A program made the position numbers and the translations under genes. Under the pieces are notes generated by a model, which did not search any database, had not been told where the DNA came from, and was given only the letters and a program-made list of their open reading frames with translations. A DNA stretch of 31,028 bases from an uncultured Treponema sp. (GTDB lineage Bacteria > Spirochaetota > Spirochaetia > Treponematales > Treponemataceae): positions 1 through 31,028 of the forward strand of contig CALGGS010000148.1 of assembly GCA_937915735.1 (NCBI GenBank), given 5' to 3'. Positions 7,174 through 14,097 of this stretch are shown in pieces (within the stretch, counting starts at the first letter, position 1; every line of letters begins with the position of its first letter).

Positions 7174-10100
7174 TTAATTCTCCAGTCTAACTTCCGTAGT
7201 TTCACCAGGATTTAGTGTTGTCCAGGAATCTATGAAGTCATAATAGCCTTTTGAAGTTGACCAGGCATAGGTTGAGATTGCTGTCTTTTCCAGGATTTCG
7301 TAGCTTATCCAATAATAGTCAAGGCTTTTTTTGATTTTTGAGTTTTCGCGGTATACTCGCCTTAAATATGGAGAGCCGTTTAAATTCTCTTTTAGTGGGA
7401 AAATAATTCCAGAATCATAGCCATCGGAAAGATTTTCTCTTTTTCCCCGAATTGACAAATCAGTCAAGCCGACTCCAAGATTCGCGTTATATAGTCCCTG
7501 ATCATTTTTCGGTGCACAGAATTTTACGACGGTCTGGAAGATTCCCTCGATTTCTTTTTCAGAATCCTCAAAGCCCTCTTTTGTTCCGGTCGCAAAAACA
7601 AGGATTGTTCCTCCACGAGTATAATCTCCGTTTCCACCCGCAAAAACACCTTTGTAATCAAATTCTTCACTAAGTTCCTGGGCTTTTAATGAATCAAGAG
7701 ATTTTTGATATTTTATGACCGCGTCCCTAGTCTCACAGTCGATTCTGAGGCGAACAAAGCCTGTCGGAGAAACACTGTCAGGCCAAATTCCTTTTAAATC
7801 CCCGCTGTCGCCCGCAATTTGTGAGGCTTTTTTCCCGTTTTTGTCGCTTTGATAAATTCCAAGCCCATAGCTATAACGGTCAAGTCGAACATAAGGCTTT
7901 GCAACCTTGTCAGAGAAAAATGACATTTTTTTATTTATATTCTGAATGACATTTTCGTTATTTTCTGAATCAAGATTTTGGTCAAAGGGATTTCCCAACA
8001 TATCAAGAAAAGTGCCGTCCTCAAGAATAAGCTCCCATTCACGGCCATCCTCAAGGGGAAATTTTCCTGTCAGTCCGGCAGGGAAATACAGCGTAACCTT
8101 TGCGGGATTTTCTTCGTCAATTTCTATTAAGTTTTCAGAATCTGAAAGCTCAATAATCCTTTCGTGATAATGAGCACTCTCAAGCTGGGAGCGAATCTGG
8201 TTTGCCGTTCTCAGCACCGCATTTTTTTCAGAAAGTAAGTCAACCTTCATTTTGCTATTCTGAGATTCAAAGCCCCTGGCCTTATAATCTTCCTCGTCAG
8301 AGCCTGAAAAAGTCTTTCCGAAATAATGCTTTTCATCTGTTTCCCAAATATCAATGTCAAAATCAAGGACATATTTTTCAGTCAAATCGGGAATATATGA
8401 GCCAGTCTCTTCTGAAAAGACCAGCGATTGCACAGATTTTCTGTAAGGTCCGGAATACCGCCCTGTTCCATGATAGGTGTCGTTGGGATATTTTTTTGTT
8501 CCTTCTTTAAAAATAGCTTCGCTGTCAACAAGGGGAGAACCGTTCTTGTCCTGAAGCACAAAGGTATCCATTGAGAAAAAGCCAATTTTCCTGGAAATAG
8601 CCTCATATTCGCCTTTCGTCAGAACCGGCGGAATTGCCCAGCCCTTTGTCTGACGCAATTTTATTTTACCAGAGCCCTTTTGAACAGCCTCATCAAAAAC
8701 AAGCTCAATCTTTTTACCATTTTTAAAGATATTGCTTCCTGCCTTAGTCTCGCCATCCGGAGTCATAGAAACAATTTTCGGCGAGGATATATCAATTTTT
8801 TTATCTGTCAAAAGAGTAAATTCTAGAGAATCGTCAGTTTTTTCACTATTTTGATAAAAATCGTTACCTGCTTCATCTGAAATTAAAGAAAAGTTTTGAA
8901 TGCAATTTTCTGAGTCATAAAAAAGAAAGCCTGAAAGACGGCCGTCAGAAAGCTCTGTGATTTTTTTTGAGAAAACCAATGTTTTTGAATTTTTTCCGCC
9001 TCTGTCTTTCAGAGGAATTGAAAGGCAAGAAAAATCGCTTGACTTTTCATCTTCTTTCACAAAAAGAGTGAAACTCGGAATATTTTTTTCATTATCGTCA
9101 GAAGCAACAAAAATTTTCTCGCTGAAGGTCACGGAAAGAGAAAGAGTGTCCCCTGAAGCAACAAAATTCTTGTCAGAAGGCGAAAGCAACTCAAGGCTTT
9201 CAATTTCAGGAGAAATTCCGTCAAGTGCAAAATCACAAGAAAAATCAGAACTTTGATTTAAAGAAAAATGCGAAAGAATGACATCTTCAAGAAAAACATC
9301 CTCACTTCCGTCATCAGATAAAAAAAGAGCTGATTTATCAAGGGAAATGCTGTCAGCAATGTCACCATTCTGAACGATATACGAAAATTTTAAGCTATCG
9401 CTTTCAGAGCCAGAAATATATTTGGCTTTTTTTGTTATTTTCAGGCCCAAATCAGAGGAAAGGAGATAAAATTTTAAATAAGAGTCCTTTTGAATTTTTA
9501 CATCTGAAGAAAATTCCGCCTCAAAAATGATTTCATCTCCGGTTTTTAGCGTAGAATCCTGAGAAACAGAAACAGTTTTTAAAATTGGCTGGCCTAAAAG
9601 CGAGAAATTCAGGATTTTTGAATTTTCGTTTCCAAGCAAATCTTTTGCAACAAGGCGATAGACCATGCTCTCACCATTTACGAGCATTTTTGAAAGAAGT
9701 TTTTTAGATATTGTCGTCTCAAAGCAGGAATTTTCAGGATTAAGTCCGACCTCTGAATATCCAGAAATATCATCAGTAATTAATGTCTCTTCTTCGCCAA
9801 GAATTCTGTAAATTGCATACGATGCCGTGTCCATTGAAAGATAATTTGATTTTTTTGCGTAAAAAGAAAGCAATAAGTCACTTGAAGGCTGTACAATAAG
9901 CTCATCACCTGTAGCGGACGGAGAAAGCAAAGAAATTTCAGGCAACTCTGTATCTTCAAGAAGCTTGTATTCAAGATAAGAAAAATTCGAATCTTCCCTG
10001 GTAAGTTTGAACAAAAATTGCTTAGAGGATTTTAAATCATCAGCGCTTTCATAGGAAAAATCTGACAGGTAATCGATTTTTAAACTGAAATTTTGCTTTA

Positions 10101-11631
10101 AATACTGGGAAGAAGAATCTTTTACAGGAACAGACAGCGGAACGCCCCAAATTTTGATAGAACTTTCATCGTCAATGGCAGGATTAAAAAGCAAGTTCTC
10201 GTGCTCTTCTTTGGTTTTGACAGAAGAGAGAAGTTTTTTTGCGCTTTCAATTCCATTTTCTGCCAAATCATTCGGAATATAAGCGACTTCAAGATATGAG
10301 CAGCCGAGCTTATCGATTGTCGTTCCAAAAATTTCAACGACCGCATTTTCACAGAAAACAGGTATTGAATTATTTTCAGGAGAGTCAATCTGAATTACCG
10401 GCGTGTTTTCGTCCACGATTGTGATTTTAATTTTTTTGAAGGAAGCATTGTGACCTGAGGCTTTGTCAAAAACAAGGGCTAAAAGGGTCATTTGCTGTTC
10501 ACTACCCGGAGTCCTTAATTTTACGGACGCTTGCCGAACATTAGAGCCTGAAAAATTTATGTTCTGGGAAATTTTAGCTTTTGACAAAAGAAGCTTGGGA
10601 TTTTCTTTTATTTCATCGTCGTCAAGGGAAGCAGCCTCCTCTTCTGAAAGGAGAGCAAAATAAGATTCTTCAAGAGAGTCATCATCTGAAATAGTGATTT
10701 CTAAATCTGCAGAAGCGCTTACGACAGATGGAGCTTGAATTCTAGGCTCATCCGCTTCTGGATACCAGATGAACCATGCAGAATTCGCTTCATTTTCCTC
10801 GGCCTCGTAATCAGAATTTAAGTCACCTTGAAGCGGAAAATAATAAAAAACGATTTTTAACAAATGTTTTTCTGAAGAAAGATTTTCATTTGCACAAACC
10901 AAGAGCTTTTCGTCTACGGTAAAAACAGGATTTTGGTCTTCAGAAACTGAATAAGGACAGTCGCAAAGCTCATCACCATTTTCATCAAATATTTTTGCAG
11001 AAAGGCCATATTTTTGCAAAAGTGAAGAGAGAATACCGGAATCAGATGAAATATTGAAGGAATCATTTTGAAAAGCATCAAGAGAGTCAGAAGAGTCCAA
11101 AGTTTTTGACTCCAACTCGGACTTTGAAAGCAGAGAATATTCCGTCTCCGAAGAAGTCCTTATAATCTTCCAAATCTGAGAATGCTGATAAAGATATGGG
11201 GAAGCAGACGAGTCGGAAGCATCCACAAAAAGAGAAATAAAAGTTTCAGATCCTTCGATAAGTTTTCTCGACTCATCCAGGGCCGAAAATTTAAAATAAA
11301 CCAAATTCTGAGTTTCTGAGCCTAAAATTTCAGGAAAAGAAAGATTACAAGACCATTCGCATACTGTTGAAGAAGTGCTTTTAGTTTCAACTTCCTCTAT
11401 TGCCGAATAAAGCTCTTCTTCTACGAGACGAGCTTGAATCAACACAAATTTTGCTTGTTTATTTTCGATTTTGCCTGAAAAAGTTGAATTTTCGCTGTTT
11501 ATTTCAGTAACACAAAGTGCACGGGAAGATGACTCTTCAGAATCGGAATTCAGACTCTCAAAATCATTGCAGGAGAAAAGCAATAAAGAGATAAAAAAGA
11601 AAACTGTTGTTAAAACAAAACTTTTTTTCAT
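7174..11631 (-). CDS. Giant surface lipoprotein with Ig-like repeats, unknown function
   Basis: A 1485-residue protein starting with a lipoprotein signal: MKKSFVLTTVFFF, a hydrophobic core and the lipobox LLFSC. The acylated Cys would be followed by a Ser/Glu/Asp-rich stretch. The frame has an ATG five codons earlier (11646), but a -35/-10 pair predicts transcription starting just after that codon, so 11631 is preferred. Middle segments resemble bacterial Ig-like modules, for example around ENTPVIQIDSPENN, DSTLKTGDEIIFEAEF, and DGETKAGSNIFKNGKKIELVF (SbsA/Big_5-like 'as a start of a beta domain'). The last ~350 residues are less repetitive and may be a distinct domain. The protein is markedly rich in Ser, Asp and Glu. 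It appears to be transcribed alone. Adhesin or outer-surface structural role is inference only. Confidence 0.85.
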   Translation of the reverse strand: MKKSFVLTTVFFFISLLLFSCNDFESLNSDSEESSSRALCVTEINSENSTFSGKIENKQAKFVLIQARLVEEELYSAIEEVETKSTSSTVCEWSCNLSFPEILGSETQNLVYFKFSALDESRKLIEGSETFISLFVDASDSSASPYLYQHSQIWKIIRTSSETEYSLLSKSELESKTLDSSDSLDAFQNDSFNISSDSGILSSLLQKYGLSAKIFDENGDELCDCPYSVSEDQNPVFTVDEKLLVCANENLSSEKHLLKIVFYYFPLQGDLNSDYEAEENEANSAWFIWYPEADEPRIQAPSVVSASADLEITISDDDSLEESYFALLSEEEAASLDDDEIKENPKLLLSKAKISQNINFSGSNVRQASVKLRTPGSEQQMTLLALVFDKASGHNASFKKIKITIVDENTPVIQIDSPENNSIPVFCENAVVEIFGTTIDKLGCSYLEVAYIPNDLAENGIESAKKLLSSVKTKEEHENLLFNPAIDDESSIKIWGVPLSVPVKDSSSQYLKQNFSLKIDYLSDFSYESADDLKSSKQFLFKLTREDSNFSYLEYKLLEDTELPEISLLSPSATGDELIVQPSSDLLLSFYAKKSNYLSMDTASYAIYRILGEEETLITDDISGYSEVGLNPENSCFETTISKKLLSKMLVNGESMVYRLVAKDLLGNENSKILNFSLLGQPILKTVSVSQDSTLKTGDEIIFEAEFSSDVKIQKDSYLKFYLLSSDLGLKITKKAKYISGSESDSLKFSYIVQNGDIADSISLDKSALFLSDDGSEDVFLEDVILSHFSLNQSSDFSCDFALDGISPEIESLELLSPSDKNFVASGDTLSLSVTFSEKIFVASDDNEKNIPSFTLFVKEDEKSSDFSCLSIPLKDRGGKNSKTLVFSKKITELSDGRLSGFLFYDSENCIQNFSLISDEAGNDFYQNSEKTDDSLEFTLLTDKKIDISSPKIVSMTPDGETKAGSNIFKNGKKIELVFDEAVQKGSGKIKLRQTKGWAIPPVLTKGEYEAISRKIGFFSMDTFVLQDKNGSPLVDSEAIFKEGTKKYPNDTYHGTGRYSGPYRKSVQSLVFSEETGSYIPDLTEKYVLDFDIDIWETDEKHYFGKTFSGSDEEDYKARGFESQNSKMKVDLLSEKNAVLRTANQIRSQLESAHYHERIIELSDSENLIEIDEENPAKVTLYFPAGLTGKFPLEDGREWELILEDGTFLDMLGNPFDQNLDSENNENVIQNINKKMSFFSDKVAKPYVRLDRYSYGLGIYQSDKNGKKASQIAGDSGDLKGIWPDSVSPTGFVRLRIDCETRDAVIKYQKSLDSLKAQELSEEFDYKGVFAGGNGDYTRGGTILVFATGTKEGFEDSEKEIEGIFQTVVKFCAPKNDQGLYNANLGVGLTDLSIRGKRENLSDGYDSGIIFPLKENLNGSPYLRRVYRENSKIKKSLDYYWISYEILEKTAISTYAWSTSKGYYDFIDSWTTLNPGETTEVRLEN

Positions 11632-11649
11632 AAAAATATCAGTCATTCT

Positions 11650-11678
11650 ATAATATTTGATATTTCAATAAAATACAA
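11650..11678 (-). promoter_or_regulatory. Candidate sigma-70 promoter of the giant lipoprotein gene
   Basis: Minus strand TTGTAT (11678-11673), 17 nt, TATTAT (11655-11650). The predicted start near 11643 leaves a leader of about 12 nt before the ATG at 11631 and falls after the alternative ATG at 11646. No Shine-Dalgarno is visible. Confidence 0.5.
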
Positions 11679-11726
11679 TAAGTTAAGGATTAGAAATCAT
11701 TTATGACAGATAAAAAAAATTTGTGA

Positions 11727-11790
11727 CATCTGTGTAATCTGTGGTTAAAACACATAATCCGCGTTCATCTGCGGACATCTGTGTCTAATA
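11727..11790. repeat. Dispersed repeat with ~10-bp ATCTGYGT period, intergenic copy
   Basis: The gap between the giant lipoprotein and hppA carries degenerate units of ATCTGTGT/ATCTGCGG at 11728, 11738, 11767 and 11777, i.e. in two groups with 10-bp internal spacing, ending in CTAAT just after the hppA stop. The same motif occurs more regularly inside tilS at 29421-29467. A weak ACAGAT/ATCTGT stem (11706-11711 with 11728-11733) lies at its left end, without a clear terminator. Confidence 0.6.
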
Positions 11791-11795
11791 ATTCA

Positions 11796-13970
11796 TTAGA
11801 ACAAAACGCTCCAGAGGTTGTAGTGAGCGAAAACTGAAACTGCAACGAGTGAGACCGTAGACATAATCTTGATGAAGATGTCCATACAAGGGCCTACAGT
11901 GTCTTTGAGCGGGTCACCAACTGTGTCGCCGACGACAGCCGCATCGTGAACTGCGTCATAGCCTTCTCCGCCTTTCTTGATTCCCTCAAGGCCGCCCTGC
12001 TCGATGTATTTTTTGCCGTTGTCCCATGCACCGCCTGAGTTTCCCGTGAACAAAGCAATCATAATCGCACAGATTGTCGAGCCAATCAAAATACCACCGA
12101 CGAAGTTTGCTCCGAACAAAAGACCGCACACGACAGGAATGACTACTGCCATGAGGGCCGGAACCTTCATCTGGCCGATTGAGCCTTTTGTTGAGATTCC
12201 GATACAGGTCTTGTAGTCAGGGTCTTCAGTTCCGGCCAGGATTCCCGGTTTTTCCTTGAACTGTCGGCGGACTTCCTCAACCATTTTTCGGGCTGCGTTT
12301 GCAACAGCATCAATGAGCATTCCAGAGAACAAGAATGGGATTGCGCCGCCTACGATTGCACCAGCGAGAGTCATCGGCTCCATGATGTTGAGCTGAGGGA
12401 CTCCGCCTGTGAGCTTTTCGCCAGGAATTGAATACATGTATGAGAGCATGAGTGAGAGGGCTGCAAGACCGCCAGAGCCGATTGCAAATCCCTTTCCGAT
12501 TGCGGCAGTTGTGTTTCCCACAGCATCGAGGGTGTCGGTGATTTCGCGGACGCCCTCCGGAAGTTTTGACATCTCAGCGATACCGCCGGCATTGTCTGAA
12601 ATCGGGCCGTAAGTATCTACAGAAACAGTGAGCGAGACGAATGAGAGCATACCCATTGCGCTCATGGCGACACCGTAAAGACCTGCAAGATAGTAAGCAA
12701 GGATGATTCCCAGCCCTAGAATGATACAGGGAAGCATACAAGAGTTCATGCCCAAAGCCAGTCCCGAAGTGATTGTAAGGGCAGAACCCTCGCGGCTTGC
12801 CTCTGCAAGGCGTTTTGTAGGATTGTAGTCAGAAGATGTGTAATATTCCGCAACGATACCGATTAAGATACCTGCCACGACACCCACTGCCCCGCCGATG
12901 AATGGAGAAGCCCAGCCGGCCTTAAAGCCGAGAGAAGCAAAATCAAGCCCCTTGTTGTTGAAAAGGAAGTATGAGAGAATGACGCCTGCGACGAGAGTGA
13001 TTCCGGCACCAATCCATGTGGCCGCGTTAAGCTGCTGGTGAACTTTCTTTGACTTTGAGAGATTTTTAACCAAAAGTGAAGCCACGCCGATGATACAGGC
13101 CAAAAGACCTGCGGCAGCGAATGCCAGCGGGAATGTGTAAAGGGCGTTGAGTGAGTCAGACGGAACTCCGACCTTTACGATGAGGTTGTATGCCAGGGCA
13201 ATTGCCGCGACGATTGAAGCAACATAGCTTTCAAGAAGATCTGAGCCGAGACCTGCAACATCACCTACATTGTCGCCAACATTGTCGGCGATTGTAGCCG
13301 GGTTTCGCGGATCGTCCTCAGGAATGTGAGCCTCTGTTTTTCCGACCAGGTCAGCACCCATGTCAGCGGCCTTTGTGTAGATTCCGCCGCCTACACGGTT
13401 AAACATAGCGACCATTGAGCAACCCAAAGCATAACCAGAAAGGATATTAGGGAATTTAATGATTTCGATTTTTGTGAGCCAGCATTTAGCCGTTTCAAGA
13501 GAGTCCAGCCAGCCTAAGCCCAGCCCGAATACGCAGAAAACGATTCCGAGACCCAAAAGGGCGAAACCGCCTACGCACAAGCCCATTACAGAACCGCCAC
13601 GGAAAGCGACTTTTAAGGTCTGACCGATGTTCTCTGTCTTGCGGGCTTCGTTTGTGACACGGACATTCGCATAAGTCGCGATTTTCATGCCGATAAAGCC
13701 AGCGGATGCAGACATACAAGAGCCGAGCAAAAGGGCTACGGCAACATACCAGTCCAAAGCCAGCCATACGATGACCGCTACGATAAGAACGACCCAAACC
13801 AACACCTTGTATTCATATTCGATGAATGTGTTGGCACCAATACGGATTGCAGAGGCGATTTTTGCCATCTGTTCCGTTCCTTCTTCCAGCTTTTTAACCT
13901 TAAAAAAGTTAAAAGCCGCATAAGCCAAGGCAGCAAGAGCTGCCAAAATCAATAAACCGATGAAGTTCAT
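11796..13970 (-). CDS. hppA: Membrane-bound K+-dependent pyrophosphatase (Na+ or H+ pump)
   Basis: A 724-residue integral membrane enzyme with about 16 membrane spans that hydrolyses pyrophosphate to pump Na+ or H+ across the inner membrane. Substrate-site motifs are present: DMGADLVGKTE (D203, K211, E213), EDDPRNPATIADNVGDNVGD (D219-D237) and, near the end, GDTVGDPLKDT. At the cation-selectivity site GNTTAAIGKG, A489 and G492 replace the Lys/Thr of K+-independent enzymes, so K+ dependence is expected from family knowledge. Na+ versus H+ transport is not decided. A TTG-initiated frame extends 13 codons upstream, but the ATG at 13970 has an AAGGGG site 7 nt before it and begins with a proper membrane segment. 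Single-gene transcript, with a hairpin over the ribosome binding site. Confidence 0.95.
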   Translation of the reverse strand: MNFIGLLILAALAALAYAAFNFFKVKKLEEGTEQMAKIASAIRIGANTFIEYEYKVLVWVVLIVAVIVWLALDWYVAVALLLGSCMSASAGFIGMKIATYANVRVTNEARKTENIGQTLKVAFRGGSVMGLCVGGFALLGLGIVFCVFGLGLGWLDSLETAKCWLTKIEIIKFPNILSGYALGCSMVAMFNRVGGGIYTKAADMGADLVGKTEAHIPEDDPRNPATIADNVGDNVGDVAGLGSDLLESYVASIVAAIALAYNLIVKVGVPSDSLNALYTFPLAFAAAGLLACIIGVASLLVKNLSKSKKVHQQLNAATWIGAGITLVAGVILSYFLFNNKGLDFASLGFKAGWASPFIGGAVGVVAGILIGIVAEYYTSSDYNPTKRLAEASREGSALTITSGLALGMNSCMLPCIILGLGIILAYYLAGLYGVAMSAMGMLSFVSLTVSVDTYGPISDNAGGIAEMSKLPEGVREITDTLDAVGNTTAAIGKGFAIGSGGLAALSLMLSYMYSIPGEKLTGGVPQLNIMEPMTLAGAIVGGAIPFLFSGMLIDAVANAARKMVEEVRRQFKEKPGILAGTEDPDYKTCIGISTKGSIGQMKVPALMAVVIPVVCGLLFGANFVGGILIGSTICAIMIALFTGNSGGAWDNGKKYIEQGGLEGIKKGGEGYDAVHDAAVVGDTVGDPLKDTVGPCMDIFIKIMSTVSLVAVSVFAHYNLWSVLF

Positions 13971-13978
13971 TAAAGACC

Positions 13979-14011
13979 CCTTGCAAAAACATTTTGAAAT
14001 CTTTTGCAAGG
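13979..14011 (-). promoter_or_regulatory. Leader hairpin reaching into the hppA ribosome binding site
   Basis: Perfect 10-bp inverted repeat: CCTTGCAAAA (14011-14002 read on minus) and TTTTGCAAGG (13988-13979), 13-nt loop. The right arm runs into the AAGGGG Shine-Dalgarno, so the folded leader could limit ribosome access. If transcription starts near 14007, a 6-bp version would sit at the very 5' end. Confidence 0.5.
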
Positions 14012-14013
14012 CT

Positions 14014-14022
14014 ATATTAGCA
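14014..14022 (-). promoter_or_regulatory. Candidate extended -10 promoter of hppA
   Basis: Minus strand TGC followed by TAATAT: an extended -10 (TGn) with no good -35 at 17 nt. It predicts a start near 14007 and a leader of about 37 nt. Confidence 0.35.
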
Positions 14023-14097
14023 CATTAGGGAATTCAAATTTTGATTAGTTTATGGATTTTTCTGATATTTTAAATTGATTTTCAATCCACAAAAAAA

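Noticed and set aside
11632..11646. ATG five codons upstream of the lipoprotein signal peptide
   Set aside because: The predicted transcription start lies after this codon, and the MKK start at 11631 is a normal lipoprotein signal.
14010..14097. Possible terminator of the cytidylyltransferase fusion operon
   Set aside because: Only AT-rich, weak stems (TTGATTTT/AAAATCAA) without a proper T-run; not called.
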